64,000 bases of DNA, from NCBI RefSeq assembly GCF_015277775.1, contig NZ_CP063849.1, positions 2,852,001 through 2,916,000 of the forward strand, given 5' to 3'. Each line of letters opens with the position of its first letter. The stretch's first letter is position 1. The position numbers and the translations under genes are program-made. Shown here in pieces: positions 34,948 through 43,349 of this stretch. The notes under the pieces are model-generated. The model worked only from the letters and a program-made list of their open reading frames with translations, made no database searches and had not been told where the DNA came from. The stretch is from Paludibaculum fermentans. Lineage in GTDB: Bacteria; Acidobacteriota; Terriglobia; Bryobacterales; Bryobacteraceae.

Positions 34948-35682
34948 CTAGCTGCGGCGACGGCGGCGAGCCGCCCAGAGCAACCCGAGGAGACCAGTGC
35001 CCATCAGGCCGTAGGTGCCGGGTTCGGGAACCATCGTCCCGCTGAACGAGCCCTGGGCCGTGAGGGTACCGGTCCTCGACAGAACAGTGTGGAGCGTCAG
35101 GGGATTCAGGCCGGGCCGGCCGAAGGTTGCGGCAATGGTTGTGCCGGCAATCTCCGTGCCATCCACGAGCGAGGCGGCGGTGGAAGCGATGAGATTCGCG
35201 GCGTTGATCGGAACGTTTGACGCGATGCACTGGGCCAGCGCGATGCCGCTTTTGCCGGCGCAATTGTTGGTGGGCTGCAGTGTCGTTGTTCCGTCCACGT
35301 CGATATCAAAAGTGAACGCGCCGGAGGCGGTGTTGAAGCCGGAGAAAACGATTGTGAGGGCACCGGAACCGTCGCGGCTCGCCGCGGTGTTCGGCGTCAG
35401 CCCTGTGGCGGTGGCCCCACCAGTGAGCTTCACGAAATCCTGGGACAGCAAGTACCCAAATCCGCCACCCTGTGTGTCGAACTTATAGGTAGCAGGCAGT
35501 GTAATAACCAGCTGTTCCAGTGTGACAGCGGGGTCACCGGAGTTGAACTGCACGGACCAGGTGCCCAGCGCACCACCCAGAAAGCCCGCTTGACCGGTGA
35601 TGCTCGCGCCCTGCGCGACCGATGCAAGCGCAAACGCTGTAACGCAAAGAGCAGAGACTCTTCGCAGACCATTAGATTTCAT
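34948..35682 (-). CDS. PEP-CTERM sorting-domain protein
   Basis: 244 residues with GGAGGGGAAG 5 bases before the ATG. Signal peptide MKSNGLRRVSALCVTAFALA, cleaved near AQGA. The middle is a beta-rich secreted domain with one Cys pair (NNCAGKSGIALAQCIAS). The C-terminus VPEPGTYGLMGTGLLGLLWA followed by Ala-Arg repeats is a complete PEP-CTERM tail: the VPEP motif, one membrane helix and a basic end. Such proteins are processed by an exosortase (EpsH), linked to exopolysaccharide-producing bacteria. No exosortase is in this window. The ligand or structural role is unknown. Confidence 0.88.
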   Translation of the reverse strand: MKSNGLRRVSALCVTAFALASVAQGASITGQAGFLGGALGTWSVQFNSGDPAVTLEQLVITLPATYKFDTQGGGFGYLLSQDFVKLTGGATATGLTPNTAASRDGSGALTIVFSGFNTASGAFTFDIDVDGTTTLQPTNNCAGKSGIALAQCIASNVPINAANLIASTAASLVDGTEIAGTTIAATFGRPGLNPLTLHTVLSRTGTLTAQGSFSGTMVPEPGTYGLMGTGLLGLLWAARRRRRS

Positions 35683-35921
35683 TTACTTCCCCTCCATGAG
35701 GTAGTGTCTTTGTTTGCCCCAATAGGGCTGACGATATCACATTAAGACGTCAAGTAGGAAGGAGAAGTGACTACCCAGAACAAATTTTGTGTACTTTGCG
35801 CGAGTTCCCGGCTACTTATGCCAGGCAATGGGCTTACGGGCGGCGAAGGCGCCTAAATGGAAGCGCTTGCTGTATGACTTACGTCGGACGCTGCCGGGTG
35901 CGGCGGAGAATTCCTCGCCGC

Positions 35922-37889
35922 TTACATGTATTCCGGCACCGGGATTCCCAGCACGTTCGCCAGGGTGTGGTGCAGCTGTTTCTGGAAATAGACCGCCAGC
36001 CAGAGCAGGACATTTCGCTTTTCCGGGTCTTTCTCCGCGAGGATCGGGTAGTCCTGGTAGAAGGTGTTGAAGGCCTGCGCCAGTTGGAACGCGTAGCGCG
36101 CCATCTGGGCAGGTTCTCCGGAACTGAGTGCCGCATTCAAGGCGGAACCGGACTTCGAGGCCGCCAGCAGGAGTTGCCAGATCGGTTCTGAACTCAGCTG
36201 GCGGGCCATCTTCTCCGCGTCCAGCACTTCAGTGAACTCAGGGATCTGCTCGCCACGTTCAACCAGCTTGGCCAGAATCTTGCCGGCCCGCACGGCCGCG
36301 TATTGGATGTACGGTCCGGTCTCGCCTTCAAAGCTCAGCGCTTCCTGGAGGTCAAAGGCGATCACCGTGTTCCGGGTGAACTTCAACAGGAAGTAGCGGA
36401 GGGCTCCGATGGCGATCTGGGTGGCTACGCGCCTGCGTTCGGCTTCGGGCTTCTCCGCGTGGCGGGCGTCCACCTCGACCTGGGCCTTCTCGATCAGTTT
36501 GTCGATCAGGTCGTCGGCTTTCACGCCCAGGCCTTTGCGGCCGGAGACTTCGACGTACGACTTCTTCTTGTCTTCCTCGGAGAGGGGGATGTCCAGTTCA
36601 ACGCAGGTGCGCGGCGACAGGGCCACCATCTCATAGGAGAAGTGGATGGAGTGGTCGGCCTGCTGTTCGTAGCCGAGCGCGCGGAGGCCGGCGACGACGA
36701 CGTCCTGTAAATAGGACTGCCGCGAGTCGATGACGTTGTAGACCTCGGTGCCGCCACCGAACGCGGGGCGATCCGCCACGGCTTCGGAGGCATCAGCCGT
36801 CGCGACCCACGCGACATGGCCGTCGGGGTAGGTCCGCATGGGCATGTAATGGAAGTCCTTGCCGAGGATGCCGAACTTCCACATCTGATAGGCGATGTCC
36901 TTGCCGACGTAGGTCACGGTGCCGTTGGAGCGGACGATCACCTTGGCGTCGTCGTCGCCCGACTCCTCGCCGGCCGAGTCGCGGAAGTGCGTGGCAGCCA
37001 TCACCCAGCAGCCCTTGTTCTTCCCTTCCTCGACAAAGTAGATGGCCTTGCGCTGCTTGAGCTGCTCGAAGGCGGTGGCCCAGAACTGGAGGTGCAGGAT
37101 CTCGCTCTCGCGCGGCAGGACGTCGTAGCTGATGCCCAGGCGCCACATGGTGGTGAGGTGGCACTCGACGATCGCGTCGGCGATCAGGTGGCCGAGCTCC
37201 GCGATGACGCCTTCGCCGTGTTCGATGGCATGCAGGGCATCGCGCCGCCACTGGATCGCTTCGGGATGGTCGCCGTAGTAAGCCGAAGTCCGGGCGTAGA
37301 GGTCCCAGCAATAGTAGTCGAACTTGGGCGCGGCCAGCAAAGCCTTCACCTCGTCGACCGACTTCTTCTCCAGATGGTGGAAGCCGACCACCACGTCGGC
37401 GACCTGAACGCCCGTATTGTCGATATAGTTCTGGACCTCGACGGCACGGCCGGAGGCGCGCAGCATGCGGACGAAGGTATCGCCCAGGACGGAGTTCCGC
37501 AGGTGGCCGATGTGGGCCGCCTTGTTCGGATTGATGTTCGTGTGCTCGACGATGGTCTTGCCCGGAAGTGCGTCGGGAGCCTGGCTGGCGGCTGCGAGCA
37601 GCAGGGCGCCGTACGCACCGCGGTCGAGGCGCGCATTCAGGAAGCCATTGCCCGCCACTTCGAGGCTGGCGATGCCGGCGACAGGCGGCAGCGCAGCGAC
37701 AATCTCGGCAGCGATCACCTTAGGAGCCTTCTTCAACTGGCGCGCCAGCGCGAACGCCACGGGCGCCGCCAGCTCGCCCAGGTCGCTCTGCTTGGGCTGC
37801 TCAATAACTACAGGAATATCAACGCCGTAGCGTTCCTTCAGGAGGGTGGTAAGGGCTTCGCGCAGACGCTGTTCGGCCAAATGAAACAC
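35922..37889 (-). CDS. argS: Arginyl-tRNA synthetase
   Basis: I place the start at the GTG at 37889 (655 residues): CTGAGGT lies about 10 bases upstream and the protein begins VFHLAEQRLREALTTLL, a normal ArgRS N-terminal domain. A TTG at 37931 would add 14 residues. The HIGH motif is in NKAAHIGHLRNSVLGDTF near residue 125. The region equivalent to KMSK is VSGRKGLGVKADDLID, a known variant in ArgRS. The C-terminal anticodon-binding domain has the DALRY-like IGALRYFLLKFTRNT and the QAFNTFYQDYPIL helix. It charges tRNA-Arg, and is essential unless duplicated elsewhere. It is divergent from the ferredoxin gene. Confidence 0.95.
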   Translation of the reverse strand: MFHLAEQRLREALTTLLKERYGVDIPVVIEQPKQSDLGELAAPVAFALARQLKKAPKVIAAEIVAALPPVAGIASLEVAGNGFLNARLDRGAYGALLLAAASQAPDALPGKTIVEHTNINPNKAAHIGHLRNSVLGDTFVRMLRASGRAVEVQNYIDNTGVQVADVVVGFHHLEKKSVDEVKALLAAPKFDYYCWDLYARTSAYYGDHPEAIQWRRDALHAIEHGEGVIAELGHLIADAIVECHLTTMWRLGISYDVLPRESEILHLQFWATAFEQLKQRKAIYFVEEGKNKGCWVMAATHFRDSAGEESGDDDAKVIVRSNGTVTYVGKDIAYQMWKFGILGKDFHYMPMRTYPDGHVAWVATADASEAVADRPAFGGGTEVYNVIDSRQSYLQDVVVAGLRALGYEQQADHSIHFSYEMVALSPRTCVELDIPLSEEDKKKSYVEVSGRKGLGVKADDLIDKLIEKAQVEVDARHAEKPEAERRRVATQIAIGALRYFLLKFTRNTVIAFDLQEALSFEGETGPYIQYAAVRAGKILAKLVERGEQIPEFTEVLDAEKMARQLSSEPIWQLLLAASKSGSALNAALSSGEPAQMARYAFQLAQAFNTFYQDYPILAEKDPEKRNVLLWLAVYFQKQLHHTLANVLGIPVPEYM

Positions 37890-37978
37890 GACGGGTGGGA
37901 CCTCAGGTTCCAGTGTAGCAACGACCTCCAAGGGCTATATGAGACCACTTTGGTCCTAGATTGAGGTATACTTAGATC

Positions 37979-38374
37979 GTGGCGAAAGTAACCTTCCTCC
38001 CGGCCAACAAGACTTTTGAAATTGACCTGGAAAACCTTCCTTATCATGAACATGGCAAGCCGAAATCTTTTCTCGACATCGCGATCAATGTCGGCATGCA
38101 CATCGAACACGCCTGCGGTGGAAACTGCGCTTGCACCACCTGCCACGTGGTGGTGAAAGAGGGCGCCGAGTTCCTTAGCGAGATGGACGACGACGAAGCC
38201 GACAAGCTCGACATGGCCGCCGATCTGCAACTCGGTTCGAGGCTGGGGTGCCAGGTTTTCTTCGAACGCGACGGCGACGCCGTGATCGAGATTCCGTCCT
38301 GGAACCGCAACTACGTGAGCGAAGGCGGCGGCTCAATCAACCTCGGCGACGCTATTCCCGCCGCGAAGAAGTAG
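37979..38374 (+). CDS. fdx: [2Fe-2S] ferredoxin (adrenodoxin/ISC type)
   Basis: 131 residues from GTG 37979, with TTGAGG upstream. The cluster ligands are Cys46, Cys52, Cys55 and Cys91 in the C-x5-C-x2-C-x35-C pattern of the vertebrate/ISC-type ferredoxins (EHACGGNCACTTCHVVV, then LGSRLGCQV). The acidic helix between them (EFLSEMDDDEADKLD) is the partner-docking surface of that group. The C-terminus (PSWNRNYVSEGG) resembles Fdx of Fe-S assembly systems. It carries electrons for cluster assembly or for a redox enzyme. No isc genes flank it here, so the partner cannot be named. It converges on the lipoprotein gene, 3 bases apart. Confidence 0.9.
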   Translation: MAKVTFLPANKTFEIDLENLPYHEHGKPKSFLDIAINVGMHIEHACGGNCACTTCHVVVKEGAEFLSEMDDDEADKLDMAADLQLGSRLGCQVFFERDGDAVIEIPSWNRNYVSEGGGSINLGDAIPAAKK

Positions 38375-38377
38375 CGG

Positions 38378-39310
38378 TTACTCCGCTTTGGCGCCTTCCG
38401 GGTGTCTCATGGGAAACGCCTTGACCGCCTGGTCGATTATATCAAAGGGCGCCACGACGCTAATGTTGATCTGCTTATCCTTGGCATTGACCTGGATGCC
38501 GTCGTAGATCCGCATGAGTTCCTTCTCGGTGTCCGGCGTCCTCAATCTCAAAATCCCGACCGCGGCGCGGATGGTCTCCTGCACCTGTTTGGCCAGCTCG
38601 GCGTCGGGGTAGTCGCCCTCGGCCTGGAGGTTCACTCCGCTGCTGAGGTCGGCGTGCACCTTGACCTCACCCAGCGACGTGGCCAGGCGGGCGAAGTTCG
38701 CCATATTCCCCTTCAGGGGGATATCGGGCACCATGGCTCCGCCGTGTAGCGAGACGAGCCAGGCGTGGTCGAGCGGCAGCTCCGTCACCATCTCGATGAG
38801 ATCGTGCGGCGGGTTCTCGCCGGGCTTGTCGCGGTTGTCGATGATCTGCTTCAGATCCTTCACCGCTCCAGCGACGGCGACGCCGCTGGTGATGAACAGG
38901 ACCCCGGCCTCACCCTGCGACAGGATGTAGTAAGTCTTGTAGCTCTGGCGCTCGATGCCAGGCACGCGGAAGTCCGGCTCCTGGCCGAACTGGCCGCCAA
39001 ACTTGCCGCGGATGAAGACCATGCTCCGCTTGTTGTTGCCGGCATAGACCAGTTCCCAGATGTCGCGCGTGGGGTCGAGCCCGGTCTTGGCCTGGAAGTC
39101 GTCCAGAACCTTGATCTTGTGACCTTCGACGTAAGTCTTGAAGAAGGGCGTGGCCTTCAGCTTGTCCAACCGCAGCCCGGCGAGGACGACGGTGTCGGAA
39201 GGAATCAGGGGGGCGATGGCGGCGTCGATGCGCGCGCCTTTCGACCCGGCTCCGCAACCTGCGGCGAAGACAGCGGCCAGAACAACGGTGGCGGGCTTCC
39301 TTAAATCCAT
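38378..39310 (-). CDS. Hypothetical lipoprotein
   Basis: 310 residues with a GGGGAG ribosome site. MDLRKPATVVLAAVFAAGC is a lipoprotein signal with lipobox AAGC. The mature domain has a repeated alpha/beta layout: LIPSDTVVLAGLRLDKLKAT, FKTYVEGHKIKVLDDFQAKT and DPTRDIWELVYAGNNKRSMV. It later shows a segment that compares two quantities, LPLDHAWLVSLHGG. I do not recognise a named family; the layout recalls DUF3352-like proteins. It is the last gene of the minus-strand run from 43829, 36 bases after the DUF1080 gene. Confidence 0.65.
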   Translation of the reverse strand: MDLRKPATVVLAAVFAAGCGAGSKGARIDAAIAPLIPSDTVVLAGLRLDKLKATPFFKTYVEGHKIKVLDDFQAKTGLDPTRDIWELVYAGNNKRSMVFIRGKFGGQFGQEPDFRVPGIERQSYKTYYILSQGEAGVLFITSGVAVAGAVKDLKQIIDNRDKPGENPPHDLIEMVTELPLDHAWLVSLHGGAMVPDIPLKGNMANFARLATSLGEVKVHADLSSGVNLQAEGDYPDAELAKQVQETIRAAVGILRLRTPDTEKELMRIYDGIQVNAKDKQINISVVAPFDIIDQAVKAFPMRHPEGAKAE

Positions 39311-39346
39311 ATGCTCCCCAACCTATTGACGGGGCCCGGCATGGAT

Positions 39347-39973
39347 CTATTTCAGCGACTTGACGCTTATCTCCTTAAAGAAGACCGTCGAGGACTTGTC
39401 GTGATTCTGTACGCCGATGTAGCCGGAGTCCGGACGAGGGCCGCGGACGGGTTCGTACCACATCTTGCGCTCGGGGACAGGCTGGTCGCCCTTGAACTCG
39501 TTGACGACGACGCCGTTGAGGGAGATCTTCGTGACCTGGCCCTTGATCTCGATGTCCATGGTGTTCCACTCGCCGGCCGGCTTCTGCTGGCGCGAGGTGA
39601 CCTTGGAGAGGGAGTAGATGGCGCCGGTGGAGTGCCAGTCGTCGCCGGCGGCGTCGATCTGGACTTCGTAGCCGTTGTGGACGCCGTACCACGGGTCTGG
39701 CGGCGCTTCCGGCAGGCGGATGATGACGCCGGAGTTGGCGTGGTCGCCGACGGTCTTGAAGACGACGCGGACGACGCAGTTGCCGAACTTCTCCTTGGTG
39801 AAGTACAGCAGGCCCATGCCGCCTTCGGTCTTCATGAGCCCGTCCTCGATGACGAACTGTCCGGGGCCGGTCATCTTCCAGCCGGTGAGATCCTTGCCGT
39901 TGTAGAGCGGCTTGAACTCAGCGGCGGGCAACAGGGCCGCGGCGGACAGAAGGGTGAGCATGAGTAGTTTCAT
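39347..39973 (-). CDS. DUF1080 / 3-keto-disaccharide hydrolase-like protein
   Basis: 208 residues with a signal peptide (MKLLMLTLLSAAALLPAAE). The FKPLYNGKDLTGWKMTGPG opening is diagnostic for DUF1080 (3-keto-disaccharide hydrolase domain), a concanavalin-like jelly roll. Later family marks are FGNCVVRVVFKTVGDHANSG, YEVQIDAAGDDWHSTGAIY and SGYIGVQNHDKSSTVFFKEI. It is exported and probably handles 3-keto-glycosides or binds glycan. Its start overlaps the HtrA-like gene's stop by 4 bases, so the two are translated together, an unusual pairing of a protease and a glycan-active protein. Confidence 0.9.
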   Translation of the reverse strand: MKLLMLTLLSAAALLPAAEFKPLYNGKDLTGWKMTGPGQFVIEDGLMKTEGGMGLLYFTKEKFGNCVVRVVFKTVGDHANSGVIIRLPEAPPDPWYGVHNGYEVQIDAAGDDWHSTGAIYSLSKVTSRQQKPAGEWNTMDIEIKGQVTKISLNGVVVNEFKGDQPVPERKMWYEPVRGPRPDSGYIGVQNHDKSSTVFFKEISVKSLK

Positions 39974-41115
39974 AGATCCTGCGAAGCCTCTCCAAGGGTC
40001 ACGGTCATCTTCACTTTGCGGCCGCCCCGATAGAGCGTCAGTTCCACTTTATCGCCCGGGTGCTTGCGTGCCAAGACGCGGGACAAAGAATCGATGCGGT
40101 CGACCTTGGCGCCGTCGAGGGCCATGATGAGGTCGCCGCCGACGCCGATCTGATAGTTGCCGATGACGACGAGGTCGCGCGCGCCGCGCAGGCCGACCTG
40201 GGCGGCAGCGGAGCCCTGGGCCACCTGCTGGACGAGCAGGCCGCCCTCTTCGGGCAGGCCGAGCTCAGTGGCGAGGTCGCCATAGACGTAGATGACGTCG
40301 ACACCCAGGCGGGGCCGTCCATAGGGCTTGTTCGACTGGTAGGACTCGATCATCGTCTTGGCGCGGTTGATGGGCATGGCGAAGCCGATGCCGATGTTGC
40401 CGCCGGGGCCATAGATGGCGGTATTGATGCCGATGACGTTGCCGTTGGAGTCGAGCAGCGGGCCGCCGGAGTTGCCGGGGTTGATGGCGGCATCGGTCTG
40501 GATCATGCCTTCGAGTTTGCGGCCGCTCTCATCGGCGATATCGCGGCCGAGGGAGGAGACGATGCCGGTGGTGAGGGTGCCGTCGAGGCCGAAGGGGTTG
40601 CCGATGGCGAGGACCTTCTGGCCGACCTGAAGGTGTTCGGAGTCGCCCAGCGGCAGGTATTTGGCTTCGCGGCGGGGCTGCACCTTGAGCAGGGCGAGGT
40701 CGTTCACGGGATCCTTATAGACCACGGTGGCCTTGTACTTCTCGCCGTTGGAGAGGGTGACCTGGACCTCGGGCGCGCGGCCGCTGACGACGTGGTTGTT
40801 GGTGAGGATCCGCCCGGTCTTATCGATGAAGAAGCCGGAACCGGACTCCTTGGACGGGTAGATCTCCAGGAACCAGTTCTGCCGGTAGACCGTGGACGTG
40901 ATGTTCACGGTGGCATCGTGGGCCTGTTTATAGACCTCGATATTGTTGTTCTCGTCGACGCTGAGCCCGGCGCCGCGGGCCACCGAGGGCCCGGACCAGA
41001 TGGGCGAGTCGATGCCGGTGGCGAGGCGCGCGGCGGGACTCCAGCGCTTATAAGTGGTTCCGGCGACAAATCCGCCCACCAGCAGGGCGGCGATGATCCA
41101 AATCCGTGCTTTCAT
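39970..41115 (-). CDS. HtrA/DegP-like serine protease with one PDZ domain
   Basis: 381 residues. An N-terminal membrane anchor or uncleaved signal (WIIAALLVGGFVAGTTY) is followed by a trypsin-like domain with catalytic His108 (ILTNNHVVSG), Asp139 (DPVNDLALLKV) and Ser216 (INPGNSGGPLLD). One PDZ domain occupies residues ~275-375 (LGLPEEGGLLVQQVAQGSAA, with carboxylate-binding GGLLV). With one PDZ and an anchor it resembles DegS or plant/mycobacterial HtrA more than two-PDZ DegP. Likely role: periplasmic stress protease. It overlaps coaE by 4 bases upstream and the DUF1080 gene by 4 downstream. Confidence 0.92.
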   Translation of the reverse strand: MKARIWIIAALLVGGFVAGTTYKRWSPAARLATGIDSPIWSGPSVARGAGLSVDENNNIEVYKQAHDATVNITSTVYRQNWFLEIYPSKESGSGFFIDKTGRILTNNHVVSGRAPEVQVTLSNGEKYKATVVYKDPVNDLALLKVQPRREAKYLPLGDSEHLQVGQKVLAIGNPFGLDGTLTTGIVSSLGRDIADESGRKLEGMIQTDAAINPGNSGGPLLDSNGNVIGINTAIYGPGGNIGIGFAMPINRAKTMIESYQSNKPYGRPRLGVDVIYVYGDLATELGLPEEGGLLVQQVAQGSAAAQVGLRGARDLVVIGNYQIGVGGDLIMALDGAKVDRIDSLSRVLARKHPGDKVELTLYRGGRKVKMTVTLGEASQDL

Positions 41116-41717
41116 ACTCTGAGACTCCGCAGGTCAGTATAGAGACGGCCGACCTGTGCAAGGGTTCCATCCTTCTCCCCTGAGGTATCGATGACGTAGT
41201 CAGCGTACCTTCGTTTCTCTTCCAGCGGCATCTGCCGTTTGAGGCGGTCGAGCACTTCCTGCCGCGTGAGGCCATCGCGCTTGATGGCGCGGGCGATCTG
41301 CTGCTCGTCCGTGCAAACGGTGAGTACCAACTTGTCGAACCGCCGGTAACTCCCAGTCTCTATCAGGATAGCGGCTTCCACCACGGCGATTGAGAGGGGG
41401 TCTTCGGCCTGGACCGACTTCATCCATTGCTCTTCGGCCGCGATGACGGCCGGGTGAACGAAAGAGTTGAGCAGTTCGAGCTTTTCGGGGTCGCCGAAGA
41501 CGACGGCTCCGAGTTTGCGGCGATCGATGCGGCCGTGGGCGTCGAGGATCCCGCCGCCGAAGGCCTCGACGGCCTGGAGGTAAGCGGGGGCGCCGGGCAG
41601 GAGCGCCTGATGGCCGAGTTCATCGGCCGAGAGCAGACGGCAGCCGAGATCGGCCAAAGCCCTGCCGACGAAAGTCTTACCGGTGGCAAGCCCGCCCGTG
41701 AGGCCGACGCGTAGCAT
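41112..41717 (-). CDS. coaE: Dephospho-CoA kinase
   Basis: 201 residues, the normal size. The P-loop is GLTGGLATGKT at residues 5-15. The next family marks are LLSADELGHQALLPG, LGAVVFGDPEKLELLNSFVHP (the CoA-binding region) and SIAVVEAAILIETGSYRRFD, with IARAIKRDGLTRQEVLDRLK in the lid. It phosphorylates the 3'-hydroxyl of dephospho-CoA, the last step of coenzyme A synthesis. It lies 5 bases after folD and overlaps the HtrA-like gene by 4 bases, so it belongs to the same transcript. Confidence 0.95.
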   Translation of the reverse strand: MLRVGLTGGLATGKTFVGRALADLGCRLLSADELGHQALLPGAPAYLQAVEAFGGGILDAHGRIDRRKLGAVVFGDPEKLELLNSFVHPAVIAAEEQWMKSVQAEDPLSIAVVEAAILIETGSYRRFDKLVLTVCTDEQQIARAIKRDGLTRQEVLDRLKRQMPLEEKRRYADYVIDTSGEKDGTLAQVGRLYTDLRSLRV

Positions 41718-41722
41718 GGATC

Positions 41723-42637
41723 CTATTTTAGGCGGTGTTCGGCGCTTTGCACGGTGTTGGACATCAACATGGCGATGGTGAGCAGGCCGACCCCTCCGGG
41801 AACGGGGGTATAGGCCTCAGAGAGTTCAGCCATGTCGAGGGGGTGGACGTCGCCGACGAGCAGGCTGCCGCGTTTCTCAAAGCGGGCGAGCTTCTCGGCG
41901 TCGCCGCGGGTGATGCGCTCGGCTTCGGGGCGGCTGGAGACGCGGTTCATGCCGACGTCGATGACGACGGCTCCGGGGCGGATGTATTCGGCGGTGAGCA
42001 TGGCGGGCCGGCCGATGGCGGCGACGAGGATCTGGGCCCGTTTGCAGACCTCGGGCAGGTTCTGGGTCTTGGAGTGGCAGATGGTGACGGTGGCGTGGGC
42101 GTGGAGGAGCAGCATGGCCATGGGCTTGCCGACGATGTCGGAGCGGCCGACGACAACGGCGTCGCTGCCGGCGGGGTCGATGCCGGAGCGGCGGAGGATC
42201 TCCATGACGCCGGCCGGCGTGCAGGAGCGGGGGGCGGGGGCGTTGGCGACGAGCTGGCCCACATTAAAAGGATGGAAGCCGTCGACGTCCTTATCGGGGC
42301 GGATGGCGAGGAGGACGGCGCGGGAGTCGACCTGTTTGGGCAGGGGCATCTGGACGAGGATGCCGTCGATAGCGGGGCGCTGATTGAGGGTCTCGATGTG
42401 GGCGAGGAGCTCGGCCGTGGTGGTGGTATCGGGCAGGCGGATCTCTTCGCTGTGGACGCCTAACTCCAGGCAGGTTTTGACCTTATTGCGGACGTAGATC
42501 TCGCTGGCGGGGTCGTTGCCGACGAGGATGACGACGAGTCCGGGGGCGCGCCGCGCGGAGGTGAGGTGCGCGATGCGGGGTTTGAGCTCATCGAGGATCT
42601 GCTGGTTGATTACTTTGCCGTCGAGGATACGCGCCAT
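41723..42637 (-). CDS. folD: Bifunctional methylenetetrahydrofolate dehydrogenase/cyclohydrolase
   Basis: 304 residues from the ATG at 42637, preceded by GAAGGA. It opens MARILDGKVINQQILDELK. The catalytic Tyr and Lys are in SEIYVRNKVKTC (YxxxK). IDGILVQMPLPKQVD and PDKDVDGFHPFNVGQL are the folate-site signatures, and VVVGRSDIVGKPMAMLLL plus ATVTICHSKTQNL the NADP site. PVPGGVGLLTIAMLM near the end is the second family signature. It interconverts 5,10-methylene-, methenyl- and 10-formyl-tetrahydrofolate. It lies in one open frame with the upstream hypothetical region (see the longer entry). Confidence 0.95.
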   Translation of the reverse strand: MARILDGKVINQQILDELKPRIAHLTSARRAPGLVVILVGNDPASEIYVRNKVKTCLELGVHSEEIRLPDTTTTAELLAHIETLNQRPAIDGILVQMPLPKQVDSRAVLLAIRPDKDVDGFHPFNVGQLVANAPAPRSCTPAGVMEILRRSGIDPAGSDAVVVGRSDIVGKPMAMLLLHAHATVTICHSKTQNLPEVCKRAQILVAAIGRPAMLTAEYIRPGAVVIDVGMNRVSSRPEAERITRGDAEKLARFEKRGSLLVGDVHPLDMAELSEAYTPVPGGVGLLTIAMLMSNTVQSAEHRLK

Positions 42638-43312
42638 GCTTCCTTCACGGTAGCAAGGGGGGGCGGCGGTACTCAAGGAATCGGAGGAGATGGGGGCCGG
42701 CCGGTTGGGTTTGGGCGGGCTGGGCGGTGGGGGTGGCGGTGGGTTCGTTCCCTCAAAAACTGGAATGGGGTTGTGGGGGGCGGCGGGTTCGCCGTTTTCG
42801 TGAGGTGGGTTTGTTCCCTCAAAAATTGGAGTGGGTTGAGCAGGCAGGGCGGCTGGGACGGGTTCGGCGGGCAGAGCGTCGAGGGCGCGCTGGAGGCGGC
42901 GGGTGTTGGCTTCGATCCAGCCGGCGTAGCGGTTGAGGGCCTGGATGAAGCCGACCTGGCGGAGGACCCATTGAGTGGCGACGGCTTCGTCGCCGCGGCC
43001 GAATTCGAGGCCGGCGTTGAAGAGGGCGCGTTCGAGGCTTTCGTGGAGGCGGGCGTGGCCCTGGAGCATGTGGAGTTCGAAGGTGAGGGCGCGGCGGTTG
43101 GGATCGGAGATGGAGGTGGTGGCGGCTTCGGCGAGGGCTCGGAAGTGGGCTTCGATGCGAGCAGGCATCTGGTGGTTGGCGGAGTAGGCTCCGGTGCGGC
43201 GGGCGTTGCCGGAGGAGGCGGCTTTGCCGGCGGCGGTGCGGGGGCCGGTGGATTTGCGGGCATTGGCGCGATTGGCGGCAAGGCGCTTTTCCGAGATGGC
43301 GGCTGCTGGCAT
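41723..43312 (-). CDS. Hypothetical protein in frame with FolD (possible fusion, 529 aa)
   Basis: One open frame joins two proteins. Residues 1-225 start with an AAAISEKRLAANRANARKS / TGPRTAAGKAASSGNARRTG segment typical of short, repeatedly duplicated acidobacterial and planctomycete proteins. A helical region (HMLQGHARLHESLERALF) follows, and then a proline-rich linker holding two near-copies of PI/PVFEGTNPP and a run of seven prolines. Residues 226-529 are a complete FolD. folD has its own ATG with GAAGGA upstream, so most FolD is probably made separately. The upstream ORF simply has no stop before it. Its own ATG (43312) has AAAGGA. Loss of the upstream stop codon is the simplest explanation. 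Confidence 0.6.
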   Translation of the reverse strand: MPAAAISEKRLAANRANARKSTGPRTAAGKAASSGNARRTGAYSANHQMPARIEAHFRALAEAATTSISDPNRRALTFELHMLQGHARLHESLERALFNAGLEFGRGDEAVATQWVLRQVGFIQALNRYAGWIEANTRRLQRALDALPAEPVPAALPAQPTPIFEGTNPPHENGEPAAPHNPIPVFEGTNPPPPPPPSPPKPNRPAPISSDSLSTAAPPCYREGSMARILDGKVINQQILDELKPRIAHLTSARRAPGLVVILVGNDPASEIYVRNKVKTCLELGVHSEEIRLPDTTTTAELLAHIETLNQRPAIDGILVQMPLPKQVDSRAVLLAIRPDKDVDGFHPFNVGQLVANAPAPRSCTPAGVMEILRRSGIDPAGSDAVVVGRSDIVGKPMAMLLLHAHATVTICHSKTQNLPEVCKRAQILVAAIGRPAMLTAEYIRPGAVVIDVGMNRVSSRPEAERITRGDAEKLARFEKRGSLLVGDVHPLDMAELSEAYTPVPGGVGLLTIAMLMSNTVQSAEHRLK

Positions 43313-43349
43313 GGGGTGGTCCTTTCTTCGTGCTTGTCCTGGTGAGCGA

